Shown here: piece by piece, positions 11,601-26,600 of the stretch
Numbering within the stretch: the stretch's first letter is position 1
Layout of the letters: every line of letters begins with the position of its first letter
From: Aphidius gifuensis
Taxonomy: Eukaryota > Arthropoda > Insecta > Hymenoptera > Braconidae
NCBI RefSeq assembly: GCF_014905175.1
Contig: NC_057793.1
Span: 9,114,001 to 9,178,000, forward strand
DNA length: 64,000 nt
Direction of reading: 5' to 3'
Position numbers and translations under genes: made by a program
Notes under the pieces: generated by a model
What the model was told of the DNA's origin: nothing
The model's input: only the letters and a program-made list of their open reading frames with translations
The model's database searches: none

Positions 11601-14600
11601 CTCTGCTTTGATATAGATAAAGAAACTATTATTATAGAATTACTTTGGCCGGTCACCACATGCGGCGCGTCTAGTTATTGAAATCAACCAAAGGAGAAAA
11701 GCTGTATGTATCAACGATAACTCGAAAGACAACATTACGAGGGTTCATTCTTCAACGAAAAAAAAATATAAAAACTACATTCTCATATACAAATATAAAT
11801 ATAAGTCATAAAAATAATTTTTTTCTTGCTTTTATATATTTTATTTTTTTTTTTTTTTTGTCAAGATGAAATATATATATTTCATTTTATTGCTGAATCT
11901 TGTATCTACTTTCATAGATTTTATTTTATTTTTTTAATGCAAGCTTTGTAAAGGTATATAGAAAAAAAAAATTAACGACTTTCTTCAGTTGACTACTGGT
12001 AAATTTAAATACAGCATCCGGCCTGAGAAGAAAGTTTTTATTTTCACCTGCATTTATTTATTTATTTTTTTTTTGAATTTCTAATGAAAAATTAAAATAA
12101 TTCACATGATAAATTGCTTATATATATTTTTTTTGACATTTATTATTCATTTAACATTTTTATACAAGCAATTAAAATTTTAATGAGAATTACTCTTATT
12201 TTTTTTATTTAATATAGCAAAACAAAAAAAAAAAATCATTAAATGCTTACAGTTAAAATGTACAATGTAAATGTTGAATTAACATTACCCAAAAAATGCA
12301 AAATCTTAATTTAACATTTTTTAAATTTTTATTCAATTCAACGTTGTTTAAATTTCATTAGAAAATATTTAAAATATATTATCGAAATATTAAAAATGTG
12401 CTGAGTTAAAAAGCTATTATAAAATTCAAATACAAGAGTTAAATGTTGAACAAACATTTCAAAAAAGACCTAGACATATTTTGACATTGAAAAAATATTA
12501 AATTTTTTTCCAAACCTCTGTATAAAAATGAGAAAAAAATTTTTATACATAAATAGATATTGTCGTGAAAGCCAAAACCTTTTATACGTTTGATATCGAT
12601 CCTGAATCTCGAGTTACAATATATACCATCAATGTCAAAAACTCTAAATTCAAAGGATATATCAGTGTCTAGATAACAACGATTTACCTACATGTTAAGG
12701 CTTTCAATGGATTTTACAAGAGAGACTTTGGCTTGCGTTGGGAATTTAGGGTTGATGAAGACTTGGCTATAAGGGCTAAAAAACTGGACAATACTGTTCC
12801 ATGGCACCTTGCATGAGGAGTATTTCACTGTAATGGTACCTTTGGGAATTGGATCTGGCTACAATGACCCTTCATCGTTCCAAACATAATGGTCTTTTAC
12901 ATTACTTATTCTCGGACTGACCCAACCGACCAAACTCTTCTACTTATTTCCGCATTCAAACCCCAAAAAAAAAAAAAACTTAAGTAATATATAAAACTTT
13001 GTCTATAAGTCAACGCCAAATTCGCAATTTAACCACCACCAAAAAAAAAAAAAAAATAAGACCATGAATAATAGAAAAAGCTCTGCTATAATTAATTTCA
13101 AATTTCGTATACTATTATTGTATATTTTTTTCAAACAAAAATATATCTACTGATTTAAAGTAGAAAATAAATGAAAAGAGGAGCAAAAAGCATTGATGTT
13201 GTGCGACAACTGGGTAAAGTGTTCGATACAAGATTAATAGTATTAAAGTCTCGATAAAATAGTAAAAAAAAAAAAGAGAGAAGGAGGTTTGCCAATGGTG
13301 ATTTTTCTTTGAAGGTGGACCCAAGGGTAGTCTGGCTAAATTGAATCGTGTTTAGGACAGAATAGATATATAAAAAAAAAAAACAAAAATTCTAGGGACC
13401 ACTAGAGATCCTTTTTTCCGGATCGTTCAACTACGTAATTTTTATTTCAAGTATTTTTTATAAAAATTATTATATTTTATATTAATGCTAAAATAAAATA
13501 TCCAATTGAAAATATTAATAAAGTATGATAAATTTTGAGGAAAATAAATTTATAATAATTGAAATTTAAATTTTTTAATCAATATTTAAATTTTGATATT
13601 TACTTTTTGATTCAGCCATTGAATCGCATGTATATTATTAAAAAAACTACTTGAAATTCTAACCAATGAAATTTGAATAAAAAAAAAAAATAACCAAGCA
13701 CTCCTTTTTTTAAACAGAGGGTATAAATTGGAAGGGTTGGAATGCGCAGAAGCTATAACCGCCCCACCCAATAACTGAAATATCACCATTTTTTATTTCA
13801 GTCAATCTGCATACCGACTTATCGCCATTTTGATATTTTAAATTATCTTAAAACTCGTAATAATAATAAACTATTAAAATTATAAAATTTGATATTTTTC
13901 ATAGATCTATTATATAATAAAAAAATGAATTTTTAAATTTATTTTTATACTAAGTTAAATAATTAATGGCACAATAAAATATTTATAAATTTATATTAAA
14001 AACAATATAAATTTAGAGAAAAAAAAAAAATACATGGACATTGAAATAATAATAAATGTATCTGTTGAAAAAAATAGTAATATCATTGGTTGATGATACA
14101 CAAGTACAATGGATAACATTAAATAAAGGAGGGGTTAAAATTTAAAAAATAAAAGGGGTTACATATAGGGTTTATATTTTAAAAAAATTTAAAAATCACA
14201 ATAGCACAAGACACACGTCGTTGGCATCTATATTTTTATCCGGTTGAGTGTAACTGGGGTCCAAAGCATCTGTCCGATTCTAATGTAACTAACACACGCA
14301 CGCGCGACTCTTCAATGTGACTATTTTGTACCATAAGATTCGTGCTGCGCACAAGCTCCAACGAAACCCTGAAAATATATAAAAAAAAAAAAAAAAATCC
14401 GTGCCTGGAATACTTTTGTACAACCCCCACGGCACCTTTTTCTGATGGACCCTCAACCCTGCAATACTTTGATATATGTATGCATATATATAACCTATCC
14501 TTGTGTATACTTATTTTTTATTTTTTTATTTTTTTATTTTTTGTTATTTATGTAGTAGTGCGCCCGCGCGCGCGCACGCGAGCAAATAACCACCCTTCTT

Positions 14601-17600
14601 CAAACATTTTAAAGTTTTTTTCTTCCTCTTTCCCCCAATTGCATTTTGTATATACTGTAAAGCTAACAAAAGCAATTTTTTTCGGCTGCTCTCTATACCG
14701 TTACGCAATTTTTTGTCGTTTTTTATTTATTATTATTTTTATTTTTTAAGTGACAGACGACTTAAGCGGAGCGCACGAGCGATCGTTTGCACCCCCTTTT
14801 TTTTTTTTTTCGTAAAAGCTATAACCGACAAAAAAACAAAAATTATATTTGATGACATAGAGGTATATTGAACGGTTTTTACTTCATCTCATGTTACTTG
14901 AATTTTTTGATAAATATTGTGAATATGATCTGTGGTTAAAATTCTAGGAGTATAGGTTTTTTTTTACTATTGTCTGACCAATATACTGTTGTATCACTTA
15001 ATTCGTAAAATTTGATTTTTTTTTTTGTTTTATTATATGGGAAAAGTAAAATAGAATTTGTCAAACATGGGGATTGTTTTGTGTGTCTTTAAAAAAAAGT
15101 TTTTCAAGAGGTATCTCTAAATCAAATAGCGAGGGCCTCTCTGATCTGCTTTTAATATTAACAGTGGCTTGATCTGTTGATCCGGATGATACTGAATACG
15201 ACGATAAAAACTTTAGAAAGTTTTTAGAATCAAAGATCCTCTTATATAACTACAAAAGAATTTAATATTAATGCATATTTATACTCTCATAACGATAAAG
15301 CATTAATATTTATATCAAAAAATAATAAACAACAAAAAATTGTATCAAAAAATTAAATGAAAAAATTGCTTGATTTAAAGAAAAATAATTATTTCATGAT
15401 CAAAAATATTCAAGAACATGTAACAAAATATTAGTAATAATTTTTCCATGAATTTTATTTGACTGGCAAATTTATTTTCAAGAAATTATATTAACATATT
15501 ATTATTTCCAAATTTGGTAATTAATTTTCTCTCCATATATAATTTTTTTTTCATTAGTGAAAATATACATACATCTATAACTTTGATAATAAACTTTCTA
15601 TTTTTTATATATATTAATTTAAAAATATAATCACGTGTAATTAATATACCCGAGTAGAAATTCAGGTCAGGTTCGATCAAGATCCAAACCTGATCAGGAT
15701 GTAACGCTTTTCGTAAGGTTTGGATCCAGAATGGATCAGATACCTGATCAGGCTGGTGAAAGATACGATCCATAATGGATCCAGGATACTGGATCCGAAC
15801 CTGATCAGGATAACGCTTTTCGTAAGGTTCGGATCCAGAATGGATCAGGATACCTGATCAGGTTGTGGTAAAGATACATGATCCATAATGGATCCAGATT
15901 CCGGATCAAAACTGGATCAGATACATGATTTATTCCAAAAAATTAATAATTTCAAATTAATTTTTTTAATTTGCAATCTAACGCTTAACAGAATACAGAT
16001 AAACTTTATTATTACAAACTGACCTAATTGATAATTTACCTAACTAATTATTGCTACGACCGGGGTTCCCCGAACCGACACGGGATTACAACGCTAGTAC
16101 TTGACACGCTCGGCCATTGAGGCATTCGATAATTCGTACCTAACTTTTTGTCCTCAGTATTCCTATATTAATTGCCGGAAATAGATAGCATCATGTCTAT
16201 TTTATCCTTGATAGCCTGATCCATTCTGAAATAAGACTGATCAAGAAAAAATTATTTGAAAAAAAAATAAATTCAATAATTTTTTCTTGATCAAGATTTG
16301 ATCCAGAATGGATCAGGCTACTCTATTAAGGATAAAATACAGATAGCCTGATGCTATCCTGATCAGGCAATTTGTAAAATTCAAAGACGCAAATTTGATA
16401 CTTGTTTCTTCATCCATTTTGATCCAGCTAGTTTTATTTTATTCTAATAGAGTTTGATCCATTCTGGATCAAGACTGGATAAAGAAAAAAATATTTGAAA
16501 AAAAAATAAATGCAATAGTTTTTTCTTGATCAAGATTTGATCCAGAATGGATCAGGCTACTCTATTAAGGATAAAATACAGATAGCCTGATGCTATCCTG
16601 ATCAGGCAATTTGTAAAATTCAAAGACGCAAATTTGATACTTTTTTCTTTATCCATTTTGGATCCAGCTAGTTTATTTCATCTTCTATTAGTAGTTCGAT
16701 TCATTCTGATCAAATTTGATCAAGAAAAATTATTTGAAAAAAATAAATTCAATAATTTTTCTTGATCAAGATTTGATCCAGAATGGATCAGGCTACTCTA
16801 TTAAGGATAAAATACAGATAGCCTGATGCTATCCTGATCAGGCAATTTGTAAAATTGACGCAAATTTGATACTTTTTTCTTTTATCCATTTTGGATCCAG
16901 CTAGTTTTACTTCTATCCCCATAGATTAGTTCGATCTGACTGGATCAAATCTTGATCAAGAAAAAATTATTTGAAAAAAAAATAAATGCAATAATTTTTT
17001 CTTGATCAAGATTTGATCCAGAATGGATCAGGCTACTCTATTAAGGATAAAATACAGATAGCCTGATGCTATCCTGATCAGGCCATTCCTACTCTATCTT
17101 TAATAGGGGTAGCCTGATCCAATCCGGATCAGGACTTGATCAAGATGAAATTATTTAAAAATTAAATAAATTTAATACTTTTATCTTGATCAAGTCCTGA
17201 TCCGGACTGGATCAGGCTATCCTTATTAAGGAAAAGATGTAGGTGCTTGATCCAGGCTTGATCAGGATGTGATAGAGTTACTTGAATAGGGATAGCCTTA
17301 CGATATCCTGATCAGGCCTGGATCAGTGTTCAGGCTATCCTGAACAAGTTTCTACTCGGGTATATTTTAAATTTTAATATTAAACATTTTTTTTTTCTTT
17401 TAAATATTTTAATAATAAATCATATACAAATGTAGACATTGTGTACTTGATAAAATGCTTATATTAAAATTTAATCTTTCACATAACATGTGAGGAAATA
17501 TAAATATACATATACGCGTGAATTCATTATTTTTATTTTAGCGCTCTAATTAAAATAACAGAGGTTGGTCAATGCACTTTGCATTAATGAGCAGTCATGG

Positions 17601-20600
17601 TGATAATTTTACGATCATATCAAAACAAAACTATTTTATTACTTATCCCTCAACATTTTATTCCTCTCTCACTCTAAAAATTATACTATTTTTAAAACTG
17701 ACAATTTTCATGCAACCAACAATATAGCAAAAATAAAAAATTATAATAATAGTATAAATAAAATTTCCATACAGTGATTGTTGTGCCGGATTAGAACCTA
17801 TATGGTAAATACATAATAAAAAGTAAAATGAAAGCAAAAAAAAAAAAAAAAATCATACCGTTTTTGCAAGTTGATGCAAATGAATGAATGAAATATGAGG
17901 TAGTTTTACATTCGTGTGGGAATTTCAAATAAAAGTTAAACATCATAATTTTTTGTTTACCATATTCTACTTAGTTTTTTTTTTTTTCATTTGCAATTGT
18001 GAATACGTTAACATACCTATGCTCATTATTAATCTGACTATATACACTTAAAATACCTTTAACAGTACAAGCAAATTAATAAATTTCCCTGGATTTTATT
18101 ACCCACGTTAATGTAATACAACGGTGCATACATATAAAAAAAAAATTTACTATTATAATTTTTTTTTTATAAATTCTAATTCTTACAATTAAACTAATGT
18201 ATATTTTTTTATATACGAGCATATTAAAATGTAGTGACTGTTTGACTTTTGTAATTTTTATATATTTGCAAAACCGGATAAATATTATTTAAATTATTCT
18301 TTATTTAAAGCGCCATTAATCTAATTAATACTGAAAATAAAATAAATAAAAATTACAAAATATTAATGTAAAAAAAAATTAAATTTATGGACATTGAAAA
18401 ATAATAGTGATAAATTTAAAAAAATCATGTAATCAAAAATATTAATGTTGAAAAATAAAAAAAAAATAATATTAAGTAATAAATTAATTTTTAATTCTAG
18501 GCTATTTTTTGTAATCAATAGATCATCGAGTGAGCTGATGGTTAAGTCGGCAAGAGACCTGCCTACAGTGCTTGTGGTCTCGAGTTCAAAACCTGTCAAA
18601 GACTCCATGTCCGTCGAGTGATAGCTAAGTGAAGTAAAAATTACTAAGTTTTGAAGGTCAACAATGGTGTTTGGGGCAAATATAATCTAGCATAGACCAC
18701 GTGAACAACGCACTTGGTCTAGCCAGGAAATATTTACCTCAAATTTCTGATACCCATTTTTATTTTTTTTGAAAAAAAGATAATGTAACACACTTACACA
18801 TATAATTCTATCTATCTCTCTTTCATAATTATCGATGACAACTGTCCTTTTTATATAAGGATTTAATTCAAATTAACCCAACAAATATAAAATTATAAAA
18901 AAAAAAAAAAAGATTTATTCTCATTTTAAATATCTCAAGATGTCATTATCATTTGAATTTTTTTTTCTCTTCTGTCTTCCATGGTATTTGTATTTTTTTA
19001 TTTAAAAATTTTTCAAGTTTTTTTTTTCCATCCACAATTGGTATTTGTTTCAAATGACAATAATGTGCCAAGTGATGTAAAAAAAAAATTACAAAATTTA
19101 TCAAATGAATTATTAAAAAAAATAATAAATAAATTATAAAAATAATATTTATTTAAAAATTATTATAAACAAATGTATAATTAAAATATTCGTCTGCCAT
19201 ATTGGAATGAGAAACGACACATCGTCGGTGTCCTCGAATCATCGTTTGAAAATGCATTCTCTTCGGCATCCTTTGATTTCTGTCTTTTTTTTTATACATA
19301 CATCTCCCCGCTTTCCTTAGCTACTGCCATCCTTGCTCTTTAGTCTCGTTTGTAATGAAAAAAAAAAAAAAAAAAAAAAAATTTAAAAGAAAATAAATCG
19401 TTATAGCAAACTGCATGTGCCCACTACTACCAACAAGACCTTCGCGGTATAGCAAGTATAAAGAAGGGGGAAGGATTTGTCGTTCGATAAGCCGATTGGC
19501 CAACGTGAGCGCCAATGCTATTCGCGGTTCGCGCGTGCGATTCACTCAGTAATACTCGGTGCGAATGCGTAAGAGTATATATAAAACCAATACATATATA
19601 AATATATAAACTTCGCGGCGGGATATCCTTTTTGTGTATACCGGATGCAGTGAGGACACACTGGGTAGGTGCATCCCTGGCGTGCATGCGTAATGGATTT
19701 ATATATATATAAAATCAACTGATGAAAAGGGGAAGTAAAAAAAATTATAAATAAAAAAAACAAAAAAAAAAAGATGACCCCTTGGGGGACACTTTAAGAA
19801 AAACTGGTAGAACCGAGGACAAGTCGTCGTCAGACGTCTTTTACCTCCCTACCAAACCCTCACTCTCTCATGACGTTCACAGTGTCATTGGCATCCGCCA
19901 GACGATCGGCGCCCGGACCGATCGATTTTATTGTATGCGTATCAAAAAAATTGTCCACTCCTTTATACATATATATTTTTTTCCCTATATATACACAACC
20001 TGCATTAATTTTTTTTTTTTTTTCTTTTCCTTATATTACTGAGAGTATATGTTTCCAGAATTTATCAACACTCTTGGTCCTCTTTTGACTCTATCAGTAG
20101 CATCATCATCATCATCATATATGTATAAATAAATGTATAAGCCAGTAGCAATTTTTTATTCCTAGAAATGACAGCAACAATCACATTCAACTGCAGAAAG
20201 AACGTTATTTATATATCAATGTATATAGCTGTGTAAAATATATATATATATGATTAAAATAATAATAAAAAGTCTGATGAACGACAAGGAATAAACGTTC
20301 ATTTCCCAGAATTTACTGGCGAGCAAATTTTCCGCGATCCAATGCTAGTTTTTACTGGTTGATGTTTACGCATTGGTATTGTGATTTCTATGCAATGGAT
20401 GAGTTCATGTCTGCATTCTCAAAGAAATCATCATCATCATCATCATGATCACCTGAGTTATGCGACATTAAATTCAAGGGACAGATATACTAGAATGTAT
20501 ATCGTATAAGCAAACATGTAAATATATTATTGTATATATAAAGAGGAAGCTGAATTTTTATATGAAAAAAAAAAGTTAATTTATAAAATAATAAAAATAA

Positions 20601-23600
20601 TTTTTATCGATCTTGGAATTCATTTGATGGAAATTTAATTTTTTTTTTTATATTTATTTACAAGTTTTATGTATTTTATTTATTTTTATATTAATAATAT
20701 ATATATTTTTTTTATATTTTTATTTTATTTGTAATATAAAAATGAGAAAATGATATATCCGTGCAAAAAATATTATTGTTGTCGCGTTGTTGAGTCTTGA
20801 GGATTAATTGGCGTAACGTTTTTCCTTAATTTAAGGGGGTTTGAGAGAGATAAATAATATAAATATATATATGTATATTATGAGGGAGTTGGAAGAAGAT
20901 AATAATAGAAAAAAAAAGACAGATGATTTGAAAATATTATTTGTATATATATAAAATAAAAAAAAATTATTTGTCAGAGTGTGAAGGCGTGTATAGAGAT
21001 TTCTCTAGCACGCGATGTTAAACATGTATGGTATATTCTTTGAATATTCTTAATTAGTACAGAATAATCAGTTTATTTTCTTGGTTAAAAATTATTACTT
21101 TTTTATTTTTATTATAGTATGTATAACAACTTGATGAGCGTGAGTAAATTATATTCATATGTTTATACTAATATGTTTAATATTTTTTATTGTTATGATA
21201 ATTAATTATGTAAGTATTGTTATGTTAAAAAGAAAAATTTAAAATTTGCCATTTTTTAAGCGTCAAAATAGATATGTATAAATTTTTTTTTTTAAGAATT
21301 TTAATTTGGCATTTAATACTTGACGTAATTAGTAAAAAAAAAAAAAATATAATGAAAACATTGTGGCAAAAAAAAATTTGGAAATACACTTTTTTATATT
21401 TGAAATGAATTTATTTTTGACTAACCACTTGTATGTATCCTTCTGCAAATTTCTCAGTGATTTGAAATTCATCAATAGTAAAAAGACGTATTTTGAATGG
21501 GTTAAAAGTATACACAAGTGAATCTTCATCATGACCAACAGCAATGAGGCGCAAATATTCATTGAACATAGGACTTTTTCACCTTTAAATATCAAACAAG
21601 TTAAAGATAAAAAAGCACAAGTCCATGGAGATACGCCTGCTTACCATTATCAATTGCTCCTTACACTCTTTTAACTTTAATTATTTTTCTGTTGTTTAAA
21701 CAACGTAAAAAAAAATAATAAAAAAATTGTGGCAAAAACAAATTTGGAAATACACTTTTTTACATTTGAAATAAACTTTTTTTTGGCACTTACGCTTCTT
21801 TATCATTAATGCAACAATATATATAATTAATTGTAAATGAATTAAATTTATCTTTGTGTCAATTTAAACAAAATCTAAAACTTTCTTTACACTCTCAATA
21901 TTTATAATAATTTTTAAAACCCTTTTTCCTTTTTAATCAAAATTTAACATGCCTTTTATTATATTTTATAAAATTAAATCATTCTTTTTTTTTTTCATTC
22001 AAAAATAAATAAATTAAATTTATTCATAACGCATTAATAATTATTTGTCAATTAAAATAATTTAATTAATATTAAAAAACTTTTATAAATTAACATTTTA
22101 GAAAAATTTTTTATACTTCTAATTTTTATTTCAACATTTGTAATGGTTTAAAAATTTACTATTTATTTTTTTCACAACTATGTAAATATACAAAGTGTTA
22201 AAGAGGAATAAAAAAAAAAACATTATTTCATATATTTATTCAAAACACAGTAAAGTGTATTAATATTATTGTATGATTATTTTGAATATAGATATATTGA
22301 AATTGTTGGGGACAGGTATATAGAGAAGATAAGAAAAGGCACACCTTGAATATACTATGTATATCATGAAATTTGTGTAAATATTATTATCACTTAGTCA
22401 TGAAGAATAAATCAAACATCTTGTCACAAGTAAACTCAACACATTATTGATAACCTCAATGCATTTTCTTAAAATACACAAATCCATATAAATTGAATTC
22501 ATTTTTTTTTTTTTTATTAATTTTAAATGCTTATCAAAAATGTTCTGAATATTTTCAATATTTTTCTTTGACATAGAACACAATGATTGCTCAACCCGAT
22601 ATCGATATATTATATCAATATTTTTTTTTTTTTACTTTATTTTTTTCCATCGATACGAATTGTTCAATTATTTTCAATAAAAAACATTTTATTATTTTTC
22701 ATTGTTTAACACACTTTTATAAAATATAAATAATTTTTTTTTTTTTTAAATTTTTTTCATATATTTAAGCTTATTTTTTCTACCTGGTTAAAATAAAAAA
22801 AAAAAAAGATTCTTTTTTAAACCATGAGAATATTCGTAATATAAAATAAAAAAATTTTTTTTTTATAAAAAATATATTTTAAATAAAATCTTCCAGAAAT
22901 AGGTAAAATTAATGTATTTGTCCCTTTGACAAGTTCACTGTTATATAGTCAAAGGCTGCATAAAAACTATGTGAAAAAGCGTTATTTTAGGGTGAGATTT
23001 AATACTGAGAAATTTAAGTTTTTTTTACAAACGAATTCATTCGAGCCGAAAAGAAAAAAAAAAACGCTGTCGAGAGTAGTTAGGGGAAAGAATAGAGGTA
23101 TGTACAACACAGGTAAATTTTCTCATGATCATGAAGAAAAATTTGATATAAAAAAAAAAAAAAAAAACGTATACGCAAACATTTTAGCTTGTTTCATTCA
23201 TCCAATTTTGTATTTATGGTAAAAAAATAAAAAAAAAAGAGTAACATTTTTGGAAAGGGAGAAAATAATATGTAGGGGAATTTGACGAAAGATGATTGTC
23301 CTATGCTCTTTATCTTTTTCACACTTTTGGAGTTAAAAACGACCGTTAAAATGATTTCTTTTCTCAACAAAACAAAATCCACTTTGGTATGTTTTTTTTT
23401 TTCTTTACATTTTGGCAAGAGATTTTTTTTTTTTTTTGTTATACAAAAGCTACTATACCTTTTCCACCCCATCAGCCCGAGAAGTCTCATTATATTTTTC
23501 GTTTTTTATATATTTATTGCGTTATATTTGAAAATCCAAATTATATATATTTTATGGATCTCATCATGCTGTGTTTGATGAAATATTGAACCAGTTAAAA

Positions 23601-26600
23601 ATACCTTGACTTAGTATAACAAATAAAATTAAATCCTCTATTTTTTTTTTTTGATTATTTTACAGTTTTTTTAATATTGATTTTCTAACTTTTCACACGA
23701 AATTTTTTGTCAAAAATAATCAATAAAATGTAGCAAAAAAGGCTTAAATTCATTTGAATAAAAATAATTTTAAAAAATTTAATTCATTCGAGTTTCAGAT
23801 ATCAATAATATATCATCTATTAATTTTACTTTTTAAAATAAAATAAATCTACATAGTATTTATTTAAAAAAACAAAAAATGCCTCCAATTTTTATTGAAA
23901 AAAAAAAAAAAAGAAATTAACTTGAATATATAAAATATATGTTTGCGTATAAATTACAGGTTAGTGGTGAATCCCTTCGCTACATGTTGAAGAACACTAC
24001 CAATCAAGCTATACAATTCTCGTACCATTTAATATTTAGATGCTGTGTGCAATATGTGTGCAGGTTGTATTACGATTAAACATGAATATAGTGGTGGACC
24101 ATCACAATGAAATACACTGGTAAATGAGCATATATATAAATGTAACAACAACAATACAAACTCACAGCTTTAGGCTCTACTACCTTTACTCTTAATAGTC
24201 ATCTTGATGGAAAAATCTTGAGTCTATATATACAAGTATGATTTCTTTATTCATTCTTTCTTTTATTTAAAAAAAAAAAATTATTTTTTTATTTCTTCCA
24301 CTCGACTCAATTTTTTTTCTTTTTTTCTTTAATGCTTATAAGAATATTATATTCAAGAGAAATATAGATATATGTATGTAGAGAGTTGTTGTAGGGGATG
24401 ATGAGTGAATGACAGGACAATGAAATTTTTCTGATGCACACACATGCTGTATAATTATTTGATATATGTTAAAGATGGAAAATATTTCTCAATTGCATCT
24501 TTTAAATTTGGGGTAAGTTCTTGAATTTCTTTGGATTTGGAAAAAAAGGGTTTCCCAAAATTATTCACTGGCAAGTAAAAAATAAATAGATTTTATACAA
24601 ATTTATCAAATTATATTTGATTGTTAATATATAATAATAAATTGAATAGATAAATAAAATAAATAAACATTTTATGCAATATTTAAAATATAAAATATTA
24701 ATAAAATTAAATTTGAAATAATAATAACAGCGAGTCATTACAATACACGATGACTAATTAATTAATTTTTAAATAAATTAATTTTCAATTTATCCAAGAT
24801 GCGTATGATAATAGTAAATTTGAAAAAAAAAAAAAAAATTTTTAAATGGAATATTTATTTATTTATCGTGCTGATTATACTCTTGTCATAATTATTTTTC
24901 GACAAATTTTAAATAGTCATAATCATCATTATGTTTATGTGTTACTATGCTTGTATTATTTTTATAATTATTAATTTTAATTTTCAATACTTCGCATGTT
25001 CTTTATACCAAGCACACTCTACATAATGTTTACGATTTTTTTTTTCGGTAAATTATCAACCAGGATATTTTATTTCAAAGTCATTTGACTGGGAAATTTG
25101 TATTTAGAATACTCATCTAAACTACCTCAAGTTTTTAAATTTCTTTATATTTGGAAATAAAAGGGTTTCTGAAAATTATATGCTATTCTTTCTAGCAATA
25201 ATCAAAACATTAAAATAATTATAATATTTTTATAAAAAAAAATCTAATATTTAAAAAAGAATTACAGTTGCCAAAAAATAATGGTAAAAAAGGTCGGATT
25301 CTACGGACTTTAGCCGTTGTAATTTTTTTTATTTATTAATCTCAGAAAAGCTTTCTTAAATTCAAGCTTTTATCATTATACACATTATTAATTTTATTTT
25401 TATAAAAAATAAAAAGTCAATAACAAAAACCTTATATTTGTTTAGATAAGTCTTTTTCCTATGGGTCTTTTTTTCGCTTATCAAGGACATAAGCCCTTCT
25501 GTTGTATGAAATTTTATTCTTTGAATTTATATAAATTTCAATAAAAGAAAAATGAAAAAAGCTCAATTATTATCTTATATAAATTATTTCAAATTGAATT
25601 GAAAATTTTATATTTAAATGGAAAATTGAATGCTTGATATTGGTGATATGGGTGATGAACAATTAGGTACTCAGTCATCAGTCATGCAAAGATGGATTTG
25701 CGTGCTTACAAAGTGGGAGACAAATGACCCATTGTCAACGACAAGCATCGAAAAATAGGGGAATAAATACTGCGCAACACACACGGTGACTTGTCTTCTT
25801 CTTTGCACTTTATTCAGTGTTATTTTTAAATTGTTATCGACATTATTATTTCAAATAATTTTATATAATATATATTTATTTTTTAAAAATTTATTTCTTA
25901 ATTAAATTGTTCTCTTTTTATTTTTAAATTTAAAAAAAAAAAATCAATTGTTCAAATTTTCCAAATTATTTGTCCATAATAATTTGTCCATTTTTTTTTT
26001 TTAAAATCAATATTAAAAAAATGAAATAAAATAGTTGAAAATACTAAAAAACAAATAAGATTATTTAAAAATTTCGAATAATAAAATTTTATATAATTTT
26101 ACTGATTTTAGTTTTAATGTTCTTGGAAAGTATAAAAAATAAGAATAAAAAATCTCTTTGTTTTCCATCTTCTCAACGACTTCAAGAGTTGCTATAGCGG
26201 TCCTTCAAAAGACAAGCCATGAATGTTTAGCGGTACGATTAAAACGTTTCCCAGTTCCAAAATCGCATTGGAGACGAATGCCAATCGCTCCAGAATCCCA
26301 AAAAGAATGTCGGCAACTTGCGTTTGATTTATACCGCTGTATTTTTGCAGGTACAACAGAGAAAGTACACAAGAGACAGAGAGATAATTCAGCGGATCTT
26401 CAATCATGAAGAGTGCACCCGCACTTTAAATACAAATTTATTTATAAATATATGAATATAAACATACACATATCGTCGCGTTAAATGTAAACAAAATGCA
26501 CTTTTATTTTGGAAGTAGAAAAACATATTTTTAAAAATTATTTTGGCTAATGACTTGCTTATATCCTTCTGCAAATTTCTCAATGATTTGAATTTCATTA

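Larger units (their letters stand above)
15645..17364. mobile_element. 1.7-kb foldback/MITE-like element, GATC-rich, TIR CCCGAGTAGAAA
   Basis: Ends are TATACCCGAGTAGAAA at 15645 and its reverse complement ending at 17364, with TA flanks. The inside is packed with GATC motifs (TGATCAGG, GGATCC, CTTGATCAAG) in both orientations, so single strands would fold heavily. Four tandem units of about 236-240 bp start at 16286, 16525, 16761 and 17001 (CTTGATCAAGATTTGATCC). No transposase ORF, so it must be non-autonomous. Confidence 0.85.

Noticed and set aside
15645..17364. A CRISPR-like array because of regular repeats
   Set aside because: Units are about 240 bp, mutually near-identical over their whole length and internally palindromic, in eukaryotic intron DNA.
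17880..17905. TGAGGTAG, the let-7 seed
   Set aside because: The following bases do not match let-7 and no complementary arm is nearby.
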